A DNA stretch of 64,000 nt from Aquimarina sp. BL5 (GCF_003443675.1 NZ_CP031963.1:1883501-1947500), one strand, 5' to 3'. Shown: positions 35,016-43,716, counted from the first letter of the stretch. Notes: a model not told the origin generated them from the sequence alone. A program made the numbers and translations.

Positions 35016-35738
35016 ATGAAACATTTATCTTTTTTAATAATCATACTATTAAGCAACACATTATTTGCTTGTGATGACTGTAAGAAATACAATAATGATG
35101 ACCTAAAAATTACCGCAGTTAGTATTACACACCTGCAGGATATATCAAGTACTATTTGGGAAATTAAAGTAAAGGGGAAAGCTGGAAAAACCACTCCTGA
35201 ACCAGCTGGACAACTTAATGGAGCTCCGATTTTGGGATATGTTTTTCCAACTACTTTAAAACCCACCGATGTTGGTTTTAATAGCACCGAAGGAATTGTA
35301 GCTCTGGCATTAACATCACATCCAGATTTTGACGACACTCCATTATGGGATGAAAATTATGACAACACATATGACAATGATGGTATTATATGGCACCCAC
35401 ATTGGGTAGTTCTTCATCAAGATAACAGAGTAAAAGGAGGATTATCAGTAAAACAATTTAAAAAGGGTGACACCTCGGTGAAGCTCCCTCCTACCAATCC
35501 TGGAATGCCGATGTACATGGATTCTCCAGGTTTTCAAGTAATTACTAAAGAAAATTCTATTAAAGTTGTTATTCCGGATTACAGAATAAGTAATCAAACT
35601 AATTTCAAGTTTGACGCTGTATCTGCTTATATGCAAGTAAATACGGACAAAAATGATCTTCCTATGCTTGGTGTTTATGAAGTATACAGTATTCTAAGTA
35701 CCGATCTATCTTTACCTTATAATGTTGAATTTAAATAA
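35016..35738 (+). CDS. Exported His/Cys-containing protein, unknown function
   Basis: A 240-residue protein I do not recognise. It has a signal peptide ending LFAC, a possible lipobox, with C19-DD-C22 at the mature N-terminus. The rest looks beta-rich and soluble. A central patch DNDGIIWHPHWVVLHQDN holds three His and several Asp, which could bind a metal. The gene lies behind operator B, 8 bases before the DUF2024 gene, and in the same direction as the thioredoxin-like and MarR genes. An extracytoplasmic partner for the thiol/metal response is a reasonable guess but unproven. Confidence 0.6.
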   Translation: MKHLSFLIIILLSNTLFACDDCKKYNNDDLKITAVSITHLQDISSTIWEIKVKGKAGKTTPEPAGQLNGAPILGYVFPTTLKPTDVGFNSTEGIVALALTSHPDFDDTPLWDENYDNTYDNDGIIWHPHWVVLHQDNRVKGGLSVKQFKKGDTSVKLPPTNPGMPMYMDSPGFQVITKENSIKVVIPDYRISNQTNFKFDAVSAYMQVNTDKNDLPMLGVYEVYSILSTDLSLPYNVEFK

Positions 35739-35746
35739 TCGAAAAA

Positions 35747-36010
35747 ATGAAAATAGCAGTTTGGGATACTTATGTTAACCGAAAGGACGGGTTTCTAATG
35801 CATTTTGATATCCTTGTTCCGGATAACATCAAGGATGAAAATCAAGTTTTAGGATATGGTAAAAAATACTTGAATACCAAATCTTTTGATACTTCTAATC
35901 TAACATCGGATGAATGTAGATTTTGTCATATTGAAAAGGCTTCTCCAGAACTTATTCGTCTAATACAAACTCAAGGGTATGCCATTATTGAAATGGAAAA
36001 TTGTCATTAG
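35747..36010 (+). CDS. DUF2024 family protein
   Basis: An 87-residue protein of the DUF2024 family, recognised by the start MKIAVWDTYVNRKDG and by the C-terminal ECRFCHIEKASPEL. Visible putative metal or redox residues are C57-RF-C60-H61 and the terminal C86-H87. No function is known to me. It follows the exported protein by 8 bases, so they are co-transcribed, and precedes the marR-type gene, which has its own operator. Confidence 0.8.
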   Translation: MKIAVWDTYVNRKDGFLMHFDILVPDNIKDENQVLGYGKKYLNTKSFDTSNLTSDECRFCHIEKASPELIRLIQTQGYAIIEMENCH

Positions 36011-36022
36011 AACGGTAATAAC

Positions 36023-36043
36023 TAATTAGGATTACTAACTTTG
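36023..36043 (+). promoter_or_regulatory. Operator C and -7 box of the MarR gene
   Basis: TTAGGATTACTAA (36026-36038), an imperfect copy of the cluster palindrome, runs into TAACTTTG (36036-36043), a perfect TAnnTTTG box, 35 bases before the marR ATG. No -33 TTTG is seen. The layout implies autorepression. Confidence 0.65.
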
Positions 36044-36078
36044 CGATTAAGAAAGTTAAATTTTCTTAATAGTTTTAT

Positions 36079-36687
36079 ATGGATAAGAGTGCTTTTAACA
36101 TACCGTTTCAACATGATGACATCAATGCAAAAATAGTTATTAGCTTAGAACGTATTTCTGAAGTTTTCCGTGTTTTATTATGGGAATATGCAAAAGAGAT
36201 CAAACTAAGTCCTATACAGATACAAATCATGATTTTCGTAGCGTATCACAAGGAAGACTTATGTACTGTTAGCCATTTAGCGAAAGAATTTAATCTTACT
36301 AAACCTACTATTAGTGATGCTGTTAAAGTTTTAGAACAAAAAAAAATGATTTCTAAAAACAAAACATCTACTGATAGTAGAAGTTACTATATCAGTTTAA
36401 CTGCTGATGGCAAAAAGAGTGTTTCTAAAACTGAGCACTTTGCGAGTCCTATCAGAAAAAAAATTGACAGCTTTAATCAGGAAGAGCAAGAATCATTATT
36501 AAAAACTCTTAGTTCTTTAATCTATAAACTGAATAGATCTGGAATTTTATCTGTTCAGAGAACCTGTTATGCCTGTAAATTCTACGAAAAGAAAACTGAA
36601 AACAATGATTTCTGTAATCTTATTAAAACAAAGTTAAATACTAAAGATATTCGATTAGATTGCCCTGAATTTGAAGAAAAGGTATAA
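36079..36687 (+). CDS. MarR-family regulator with C-terminal four-Cys module
   Basis: A 202-residue winged-helix repressor. The MarR core (about 25-145) contains LCTVSHLAKEFNLTKPTISD (recognition helix) and KKMISKNKTSTDSRSYYISL (the wing, with the D-x-R motif). Unusually, a tail of about 45 residues adds four cysteines: C163-YA-C166-x12-C179-x15-C195. Such spacing suits a zinc site or a redox or iron-sulfur cluster, which would make this a sensor. The gene has operator C on its promoter and closes a cluster whose three other promoters or gaps carry the same palindrome, so it is the likely regulator of all four genes. A hairpin terminator follows. Confidence 0.85.
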   Translation: MDKSAFNIPFQHDDINAKIVISLERISEVFRVLLWEYAKEIKLSPIQIQIMIFVAYHKEDLCTVSHLAKEFNLTKPTISDAVKVLEQKKMISKNKTSTDSRSYYISLTADGKKSVSKTEHFASPIRKKIDSFNQEEQESLLKTLSSLIYKLNRSGILSVQRTCYACKFYEKKTENNDFCNLIKTKLNTKDIRLDCPEFEEKV

Positions 36688-36722
36688 AAAAACCTCCTGA
36701 CTAAATTTTCAGGAGGTTTTTA
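36686..36722 (+). terminator. Terminator after the MarR gene
   Basis: A stem AAAAACCTCCTGA with its complement around an 8-base loop, ending in a T-run. It starts at the marR stop codon. Confidence 0.9.
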
Positions 36723-36783
36723 CTATATTCACTAGAGGGTAGTAGATCTTGTTTTTCAACTACTAACTCGGAATGAAATTGAA

Positions 36784-39162
36784 TTAATTAACAGCTATTT
36801 TTACTGAAAAAGAATCATTTCCTTTCCTTAATGTCATAATATAAAAACCGGTATTTAAAGAACGTACATCCAATTTCGTAAGCTCATTAGAAAGTACTGT
36901 TTTAATTACTTCTCTACCAGATATATCATATACGAACGCATCTATATCTTCGGTTAATTGTGGTAACGAAATAAATAAATCGCCATCTATACTTGGATTT
37001 GGATATACAGCTAACTGATCAACATTTGCAAATTCTCTGATACTCAATGTATTTGTTGGTAACTCAACCAAAGGTCCTCCCGCTTCTAGAGCTACCCATA
37101 ATCCAAAAGCAGCTCCATTACTATTCATTGAAGGATCTAAAAATCCACTTGCTACTACTGTAATTGCTGCGTCGTCTAAATTAAGAGTTGCTAAAGGAGC
37201 ATCATATCCTTGTACAATGGTAGCTCCATCTGCAGTAGAAATATTAATTTGATAATCGTCTGTTGGAAGTTCTAAATAACCTGCAAATTCTGTATATGAA
37301 ACATCATCAACTAATGGAGCTCCTCCTGATTGTAAATTTACATCTACAGTAGGTGCATCAGTAGCTCCGTGATGCACTAATACATCTGTATTGCCAGAAG
37401 TAGAAGCAGCTTCTCTTCCCATAGCATACACCTGGATACCGAAAGGTTGTGCTGGCATGTAACCAGAAGCACTAACTATACCATCAGCTACAAGAATATA
37501 CGTTTCTCCAGAAACTAAGGTAGCGGGTAATTCATAAATAGCATCCATAGAAGAAGTACTTGTTCCCGGAGCTACCTCGATACTTAATGGAACTCCAGCA
37601 GGAGCATCGATAAAAGGAGAAGCAGTTCTGAACGCAAAACCATCTATCAACAAAGCATCATTTAGATATACATCTACAGAGGCCGCAGCAGCATCAGCAG
37701 AATTATGAATTACTTGAACACGAGCAGAACTTTCTGGCAATGCTACTAAATCACCTCCAGCTGGTGTAGCTGCATACAATCCAAAAGCAGCTCCATTACT
37801 ATTCATTGAAGGATCTAAAAATCCACTTGCTACCACGGTAACAGCAGAATCAGTGAGACCTAAAGTAGCCAAAGGAGCATCATATGCTTTTACAATAGTG
37901 GTACCATCTGAAGTAGAAACATTAATAGCGTAATCATCTGTTGGAAGTTCTAAATAACCTGCAAATTCTGTATATGAAACATCATCAACTAATAGAGCTC
38001 CTGATTGTAAATTTACATCTACAGTAGGTGCATCTGTTGATCCATGATGCACTAATACATCTGTATTCCCAGAAACTGAAGCAGCTTCTCTTCCCATAGC
38101 ATACACCTGGATACCGAAAGGCTGTGCTGGCATGTAACCAGAAGCACTAACGATACCATCAGCTACAAGAATATACGTTTCTCCAGAAACCAAAGTAGCT
38201 GGTAATTCATAAATAGCATCCATAGAAGAAGTACTTGTTCCCGGAGCTACCTCGATACTTAATGGAACTCCAGCAGGAGCATCGATAAAAGGAGAAGCAG
38301 TTCTGAACGCAAAACCATCTATCAACAAAGCATCATTTAGATATACATCTACAGAGGCCGCAGCAGCATCAGCAGAATTATGAATTACTTGAACACGAGC
38401 AGAACTTTCTGGCAATGCTACTAAATCACCTCCAGCTGGTGTAGCTGCATACAATCCAAAAGCAGCTCCATTACTATTCATTGAAGGATCTAAAAACCCA
38501 CTTGCTACCACGGTAACAGCAGAATCAGTAAGACCTAAAGTAGCCAAAGGAGCATCATATGCTTTTACAATAGTGGTACCATCTGAAGTAGAAACATTAA
38601 TAGCGTAATCATCTGTTGGAAGTTCTAAATAACCTGCAAATTCTGTATATGAAACATCATCAACTAATGGAGCTCCTCCTGATTGTAAATTTACATCTAC
38701 AGTAGGTGCATCTGTTGCTCCGTGATGCACTAATACATCTGTATTACCAGAAGTAGAAGCGGCCTCTCTTCCCATATCATACACCTGGATACCGAAAGGT
38801 TGTGCTGGCATGTAACCAGAAGCACTAACGATACCATCAGCTACTAATATGTAAGTAGAACCTGAAGAAAGCGTTGTTGTAATTTCATATACCGGCATAC
38901 TAGGAGAACCTCCAGGAGCCGTTACTTTTAATGTAATTGGTATGCCAGCAGGAGCATCTACGAATGGAGAAGCAGTTCTAAATGCAAAATCTTCTAGTAA
39001 TAGTTGATCCCCTGAGACGGATGTGAAAATATACACATCAACTATAGCAGCGGCTGCATCAGCTGAGTTATGAATCGCTTGAACTCTTGCGGTTTGTGCA
39101 ATAGATGTGAAAGAGAAGAAACATATTGCAATTAATAAGGTAAAAATGTAATTAGGTTTCAT
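36784..39162 (-). CDS. Secreted DUF4397-repeat protein with T9SS sorting domain
   Basis: A 792-residue surface or secreted protein. The signal peptide ends TSIAQ. Three repeats of about 225-230 residues follow (starting near 24, 253 and 478); each has ARVQxIHNSADAAAA, FGIQVY-MGREAAS and GFLDPSMNSNGAAFGL, and contains two DUF4397-type halves. The last 75 residues are a type A T9SS sorting domain (AVYPNPSIDGDLFISLPQL then TGFYIMTLRKG), directing export across the outer membrane. Repeats two and three are almost identical in DNA, which suggests recent duplication or conversion. Function is unknown; DUF4397 resembles adhesive beta-sandwich domains. Confidence 0.88.
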   Translation of the reverse strand: MKPNYIFTLLIAICFFSFTSIAQTARVQAIHNSADAAAAIVDVYIFTSVSGDQLLLEDFAFRTASPFVDAPAGIPITLKVTAPGGSPSMPVYEITTTLSSGSTYILVADGIVSASGYMPAQPFGIQVYDMGREAASTSGNTDVLVHHGATDAPTVDVNLQSGGAPLVDDVSYTEFAGYLELPTDDYAINVSTSDGTTIVKAYDAPLATLGLTDSAVTVVASGFLDPSMNSNGAAFGLYAATPAGGDLVALPESSARVQVIHNSADAAAASVDVYLNDALLIDGFAFRTASPFIDAPAGVPLSIEVAPGTSTSSMDAIYELPATLVSGETYILVADGIVSASGYMPAQPFGIQVYAMGREAASVSGNTDVLVHHGSTDAPTVDVNLQSGALLVDDVSYTEFAGYLELPTDDYAINVSTSDGTTIVKAYDAPLATLGLTDSAVTVVASGFLDPSMNSNGAAFGLYAATPAGGDLVALPESSARVQVIHNSADAAAASVDVYLNDALLIDGFAFRTASPFIDAPAGVPLSIEVAPGTSTSSMDAIYELPATLVSGETYILVADGIVSASGYMPAQPFGIQVYAMGREAASTSGNTDVLVHHGATDAPTVDVNLQSGGAPLVDDVSYTEFAGYLELPTDDYQINISTADGATIVQGYDAPLATLNLDDAAITVVASGFLDPSMNSNGAAFGLWVALEAGGPLVELPTNTLSIREFANVDQLAVYPNPSIDGDLFISLPQLTEDIDAFVYDISGREVIKTVLSNELTKLDVRSLNTGFYIMTLRKGNDSFSVKIAVN
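37051..39075 (-). repeat. Three tandem repeats of about 675 bp inside the DUF4397 gene
   Basis: Matching landmarks lie 675 bases apart, for example AGAACTTTCTGGCAATGC at 37726 and 38401. The middle and the 3'-side copies share long blocks without change; the copy encoding the protein N-terminus and the one next to the sorting domain are more diverged at their outer edges. Unit borders are approximate. Confidence 0.8.
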
Positions 39163-39608
39163 GATATTAATTGATTAAAGGTTTATAATTAGTTATTGAA
39201 CATTCAAGTGTTTAAACAATTTTTATATTCATTAAACAACTATAAGTTAAAAACTAGAACCCTCTTCTTTGATTTTAGTTTAATTTTAACATTTACACCT
39301 TTTTATTTTTTCTCACTAATTCTGTTGGAGCTAGGATGGATCAGATCAAGTTTAGTTTTTTTTAGACAGAAAAATAGTTTTGTAGAGCTCTACAATACTG
39401 TTTTTACAAATTTTCAGTATGAGCTATATTCTTATTAATTATCCTTAATAGAAAAAAGGAAAGTACCCCGAAAACAAATTGTTATTTCTTATAGATCATG
39501 TGGTCACGAAATCTGTGTATTTAGCAAAAAGAGAGGCTCCCAAACAATGGTCTGCGCGAATTAGAAACTGAGGAATCATATTGAATCAGTTCTTAATTAC
39601 ATATAAAA
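39163..39608. other. AT-rich intergenic region with a 16-bp palindrome
   Basis: No convincing gene. A plus-strand frame at 39196-39438 is rich in Phe/Leu and has no recognisable start region; I regard it as chance. The notable element is the perfect palindrome TTGTAGAGCTCTACAA at 39380-39395, 218 bases upstream of the DUF4397 gene, which could be an operator. Confidence 0.4.
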
Positions 39609-39640
39609 TAAGGTAAGGCTTTAAAAAAAGCCTTACCTTA
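39609..39640 (-). terminator. Terminator after the S9 peptidase gene
   Basis: A 13-bp stem TAAGGTAAGGCTT with AAGCCTTACCTTA around a 6-base A-rich loop, 42 bases past the peptidase stop codon. Confidence 0.8.
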
Positions 39641-39681
39641 TATATTTTAGTTTACACACTTAACGAGAAAGTGTCTCTTTT

Positions 39682-41994
39682 TTATCCTTTAACAGGTTTT
39701 GCGGTTTCTTTTTTACCGATATGCTTAGCATAGAATCCCATCATAGCTTTATACATCGCAATTGAGTTTTCTTCTTTTGCAAAACCGTGACCTTCATCAT
39801 ACCTAACCATGTAAGGCACATCAAATCCTTTATCGCGCAGTGCTTTTACGATCTGATCAGATTCATCGATATTTACACGAGGATCATTTGCTCCTTGCAC
39901 TACAAATAATGGTTTTTTGATTTTATCTATTTGATATACTGGAGAAACTTCTTCCATGATAGCTTTTTCTTCTGCTACGTCTTCATCATACCAAATCTCT
40001 TTTATGATTTTTAAATAAGGCTTCCAATATGGAGGAATCGTTTTCATAAAAGTAAATAGATTAGATACTCCCACATAATCGACTCCACAAGCATATAAAT
40101 CTGGTGTTTTAGTCAATCCGCGTAACACAGCATATCCTCCGTGACTACCGCCATAAATAGCTACTCTATCCTTATCTATCCAACCTTGATCAATTACATA
40201 TTGCAATCCATCTTCTACATCATCCATTGCTTTTCTTCCGATTTGTTTGAATCCCGTTTCTAAGAATTCTCTACCATATCCTCCAGAAATTCTAAAGTTT
40301 ACTTGCAAGGTCGCATATCCTCTACTAGCAAACAATTGAGATTCTGGATTAAATCCCCAAGAATCTCTTATACCTTGCGGTCCACCATGCGGATTTACTA
40401 CCAAAGGTACTTTTTTACCTTGTATCGCTTCTTTTGGCAAGGTGATATATCCATGTATTGTCAATCCATCTCTACTCTTAAAAGTAATCGGACGCATCTC
40501 TGCCATATCATTCTCTTTAAGCTGAGGCATTAAATTATAAAGCAGCTTAAATTCATCCTTTTTTACATCATAAGAGTAATAAACCCCATACAATTTATCA
40601 CTTTGAAAAAAGATCAAATACTTATCTTCTTTATCTGTTTTTCCCGCTATTGAATATTGGTGGTCAGGAAATTCTTTGGTAATTCTTGTATGTAATTTTT
40701 TATAATAATCACTTACAGGAATCATCACTCTCTTTTCTCCTTGATATGAGAAATAGTCCAATTCGTATCCTCTTTTTCTCGATAAGGACAAGTTAGAAAC
40801 ATCATACTTATCATTAGAGAATAATTTTTTGATTACTTTATCAGCTTTTAAATCGTATAAATATATCTGAGATTTATCTGTATCTAAGTTAGAAACTACA
40901 TAGGCATCGTGTGGGTTTTCTGTGGAGTAATCATAATTTAGAATTGAAAAGGTATCCTTCCAGTTCATTTTTTTTATGATTTCGTATTTACCTTCTTCCT
41001 TAGCATAATAAAAATCTATGTTTACTCCATCCCTTATCTTACCATAGCCTCTAAGGTTACCATCTTTGTCAAAATTATATCCTGAAATAGGATTCGCAGC
41101 ATCTTCATTCTTAAATAATTGCTTAATTTCTCCTGTAAGTATATTAATTTTATATGGCTCGAATATCTGTTTATTATTCTTATTCATCGAGATGATCATA
41201 TGATCCTCATCTTCCTTTAATCCTTCTAAAATGTTTACCTGTACACCGTCATAAGGGGTTAATTCTTTTTGATCTGTCCCATCAATATTGGCTGCAAATA
41301 AATGATAATCTTCATTTCCACCTTTATCCATTACATAAACCAATCGTTCATTATTAGCCCAACCATACCCTCTGATTAGTTCTTCTTTCTCTTCAATTAC
41401 ACGGGTAACCTTATCGGTTGCTATTTCTTTTACGTATACGTGATTTTTACTATTTTCATCTTTCTCTCTGTATGAAAGATATTTTCCGTTTGGAGAAAAC
41501 TGAAAACTTCTTGCCTTTGGTCTTGCAAAATAATCTTCGACAGAATATTTGTAATTCCCTTGATCCAAACTTGCTATTTTTTCTAATTCTGTATCAGAAG
41601 AAACCAATGCTGGATTTCCTGGTATTGTTTTCTCTGATTTTTCCATTTCTAATGGTAATTCCATTCCGCCTTGATAAAAAGTTCCTTTAAGTTTACTATC
41701 TTCTAGAGATGCTACATATTTGATCCCTCCTTGTTTAAATGTCAAAGTTAATTGATTGTTTTCAAAAACTGTAGAATCCAATGGAATTCCTGTTGCACCT
41801 TGAGATGGACTATCCATTGTAGAAGATAAAGCTCCTTCTTTTTCCTCGATATGAAATAGTAATGGAACTTCAGTTCCTTGAACCGATAGTTTTCCTTTCC
41901 AAGTTCCAATAACTCCTTGTCCGTACGTTTGGGTAAATGATACGCATAACACTACTAAAAATGTCCCCCATACTGTTTTAAATAATTGTTTCAT
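39682..41994 (-). CDS. S9-family serine peptidase with extra N-terminal domain
   Basis: A 770-residue exported prolyl-oligopeptidase-family enzyme. The signal peptide ends TYGQ. Residues about 27-130 form an additional beta-rich domain (IGTWKGKLSVQGTEVPLLFH, GTFYQGGMELPLEME) of a kind seen at the front of other Bacteroidota hydrolases. A beta-propeller follows (about 150-500), then the alpha/beta-hydrolase domain with Ser in YGGSHGGYAVLRG (near 617), Asp in GANDPRV and His in YDEGHGF. It acts on peptides in the periplasm or outside; it lacks a T9SS tail. It is monocistronic with its own terminator. Confidence 0.9.
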   Translation of the reverse strand: MKQLFKTVWGTFLVVLCVSFTQTYGQGVIGTWKGKLSVQGTEVPLLFHIEEKEGALSSTMDSPSQGATGIPLDSTVFENNQLTLTFKQGGIKYVASLEDSKLKGTFYQGGMELPLEMEKSEKTIPGNPALVSSDTELEKIASLDQGNYKYSVEDYFARPKARSFQFSPNGKYLSYREKDENSKNHVYVKEIATDKVTRVIEEKEELIRGYGWANNERLVYVMDKGGNEDYHLFAANIDGTDQKELTPYDGVQVNILEGLKEDEDHMIISMNKNNKQIFEPYKINILTGEIKQLFKNEDAANPISGYNFDKDGNLRGYGKIRDGVNIDFYYAKEEGKYEIIKKMNWKDTFSILNYDYSTENPHDAYVVSNLDTDKSQIYLYDLKADKVIKKLFSNDKYDVSNLSLSRKRGYELDYFSYQGEKRVMIPVSDYYKKLHTRITKEFPDHQYSIAGKTDKEDKYLIFFQSDKLYGVYYSYDVKKDEFKLLYNLMPQLKENDMAEMRPITFKSRDGLTIHGYITLPKEAIQGKKVPLVVNPHGGPQGIRDSWGFNPESQLFASRGYATLQVNFRISGGYGREFLETGFKQIGRKAMDDVEDGLQYVIDQGWIDKDRVAIYGGSHGGYAVLRGLTKTPDLYACGVDYVGVSNLFTFMKTIPPYWKPYLKIIKEIWYDEDVAEEKAIMEEVSPVYQIDKIKKPLFVVQGANDPRVNIDESDQIVKALRDKGFDVPYMVRYDEGHGFAKEENSIAMYKAMMGFYAKHIGKKETAKPVKG

Positions 41995-42333
41995 CTGTTT
42001 GTTTTTTGATTTTTAAGTTCAGATTAAAGTTGCTATTTATTACTCTAATAATTTATTAGTTTTATTTAACAGCTCATTATATCTGTTTATAAAATTGATA
42101 ATGAAAAAGTGAATGTATATGATGTTAGTAATCAACATTAACTTTTTGTTACATTATTTGTTAATTTTTAACAAGACAAAAGAACATAACTGTGTGATTT
42201 TTGGATTTAAAATTATAATCATGTCTAACCCTATTGACATAACTAACTGATCATATCTGTTACAATTTTCATAAAGATTATACTACTATTTAAGGTTTTA
42301 GTACTTTAGGCTGATAACACAAATAACCTCACA
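41995..42333. other. Divergent intergenic region
   Basis: This AT-rich region of 339 bases separates the divergent S9 peptidase and DUF6503-like genes. I see no gene, no clear TAnnTTTG box and only a weak TTGTTA/TAACAA inverted repeat near 42159-42175. Confidence 0.4.
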
Positions 42334-43182
42334 ATGAAAAGAATTTTTATAGTATTACTCTCTATTGTTATACTTAGTTGTAATCAAAAGAAAGAAGAAA
42401 AAAATAAGGAACCTGAAGCAACAGAAAACAAAGAACCAATTCCTGTAGAGCCTGATGGTGGTATTGGTGATGGAGCTTTGTCCATATCTAAACATTTCAC
42501 TAAAACTATAGAGAAGGCTCATAAAAAAGACAAATTTTTAAATCATAAAGCAGTAAGTTTCTATGTGAATATCATATTTAACGGAAAAGAGCATTTGGAT
42601 GGAAAAGTTACGATGCTTACCAATTCATCAAAGATTAGAATTGATAAAAAAGACGAAAGCAAGTTAATTTATGATGGAGAAAATGTATACCTGTGCCCTG
42701 CTGATGCTAATGATAAAGGAGCTCGTTTTGATATGTTTACTTGGACTTACTTCTTTGGATTACCTTATAAACTAAGTGATCCTGGAGCTAAATTAGAGTT
42801 GCAAGATGATAGAATGCTAAATAACACTAAACATAGTACTGCAAAACTAACTTTCGAGGCTGGAACCGGTGATGCTCCAGACGATTGGTATATTATCTAT
42901 GCGGATCCTGTTGCGAAATCACTACAAGCTGCAGCTTATATTGTCACTTTTGGAAGTGATGGTGATACTTCTAAAGCAGAAGCCGATCCACATGCGATAC
43001 ATTATAAGGAATTTACTACTGTAGATGATATTCCTTTTGCTACTAAATGGGAATTTTATGGTTGGACCTCAGAAAAGGGGATGACTGATAAATTGGGAGA
43101 AGCTACTATAACTGATATTACCTTTCTAGAGAAAGAAGGTGAACTATTTGACGATCCGGAGAATTCTAAAATAATCAATTAG
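42334..43182 (+). CDS. DUF6503-like lipoprotein
   Basis: A 282-residue lipoprotein: the signal peptide ends VILSCNQKK with the lipid-modified Cys at 16, then a Glu/Lys/Pro linker (about 18-45). The body shows beta-strands typical of a LolA/LppX-like half barrel (GKVTMLTNSSKIRIDKKDES, KLIYDGENVYLCP) and TWTYFFGLPYKLSDPGAKL, which I associate with DUF6503 proteins of flavobacteria. Homologues may carry lipids or lipoproteins, but that is inference. A terminator and then an insertion sequence follow. Confidence 0.7.
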   Translation: MKRIFIVLLSIVILSCNQKKEEKNKEPEATENKEPIPVEPDGGIGDGALSISKHFTKTIEKAHKKDKFLNHKAVSFYVNIIFNGKEHLDGKVTMLTNSSKIRIDKKDESKLIYDGENVYLCPADANDKGARFDMFTWTYFFGLPYKLSDPGAKLELQDDRMLNNTKHSTAKLTFEAGTGDAPDDWYIIYADPVAKSLQAAAYIVTFGSDGDTSKAEADPHAIHYKEFTTVDDIPFATKWEFYGWTSEKGMTDKLGEATITDITFLEKEGELFDDPENSKIIN

Positions 43183-43205
43183 TAGTAAAAGATTCTAAAA
43201 CAAAA

Positions 43206-43233
43206 AAAACACCGCATTAATTGCGGTGTTTTT
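43206..43233 (+). terminator. Terminator after the DUF6503-like gene
   Basis: An 11-bp stem AAAACACCGCA with TGCGGTGTTTT around a 5-base loop, with a T-run. The insertion sequence begins 18 bases later, so the element landed just outside the transcription unit. Confidence 0.9.
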
Positions 43234-43250
43234 AATTCACAAATTTGTCT

Positions 43251-43270
43251 CGTCCTGAAATATCGTTACA
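43251..43270. repeat. Left inverted repeat of the IS3-family element
   Basis: CGTCCTGAAATATCGTTACA. It matches the reverse complement of 44592-44611 at 18 of 20 positions. Confidence 0.85.
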
Positions 43271-43275
43271 CTAAA

Positions 43276-43716
43276 ATGTTATTTATGGAGTCATTACATT
43301 CAAATTATGTAAAGCGTACACAGAAGGATTACAGTTTATCCTTTAAGCTACAAGTTGTTCAAGAGATTGAACAAGGCTTATTAACAAGAACTCAAGCTTT
43401 GGATAAGTATGGTATTCAAGCAAGATCTACGATTCGCACTTGGTTAAAAAAATATGGTAAATTTGATTATGATTTTAGTGTAAATAGATCCATGTCCAAA
43501 ACACCTGAACAACGTATTTTAGAATTAGAACAGCAAGTCAAGCTTTTAGAGAAACAAAAAGCAAGAGCTGAATTTTTAGCAGAGCGTGCGGATAAGAAAG
43601 CAATTATATTTGATATGATGATTGATATCGCCGAAGAGGAATTTAATATTCCGATCAGAAAAAAGCACGTACCCGAGTTATCGAAAAATATAGCCAAGAA
43701 AAACAAGAAAGCATAA
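43276..43716 (+). CDS. IS3-family OrfA (transposase helix-turn-helix subunit)
   Basis: A 146-residue protein: an N-terminal helix-turn-helix of the transposase_8 type (about 12-60: YSLSFKLQVVQEIEQG, then ALDKYGIQARSTIRTWLKKY) and a leucine-zipper coiled coil (about 75-115: QRILELEQQVKLLEKQKARA) used for multimerisation. It binds the inverted repeats. Near its 3' end is the A-AAA-AAG heptamer in the frame needed for -1 ribosomal slippage into orfB. ATG at 43288 (MES) is an alternative start. Confidence 0.92.
   Translation: MLFMESLHSNYVKRTQKDYSLSFKLQVVQEIEQGLLTRTQALDKYGIQARSTIRTWLKKYGKFDYDFSVNRSMSKTPEQRILELEQQVKLLEKQKARAEFLAERADKKAIIFDMMIDIAEEEFNIPIRKKHVPELSKNIAKKNKKA
43659..43665 (+). other. 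Programmed -1 frameshift site (A-AAA-AAG)
   Basis: AAAAAAG is positioned so that the zero frame reads AAA AAG (43660-43665). Slipping back one base continues without a stop through ARTRVIEKYSQEKQES into the orfB frame, giving an OrfAB fusion, the usual IS3 transposase. Confidence 0.8.

Noticed and set aside
39196..39438. 80-residue plus-strand reading frame in the gap before the DUF4397 gene
   Set aside because: Composition is only that of AT-rich DNA (Phe/Leu-rich); no promoter, no family features.
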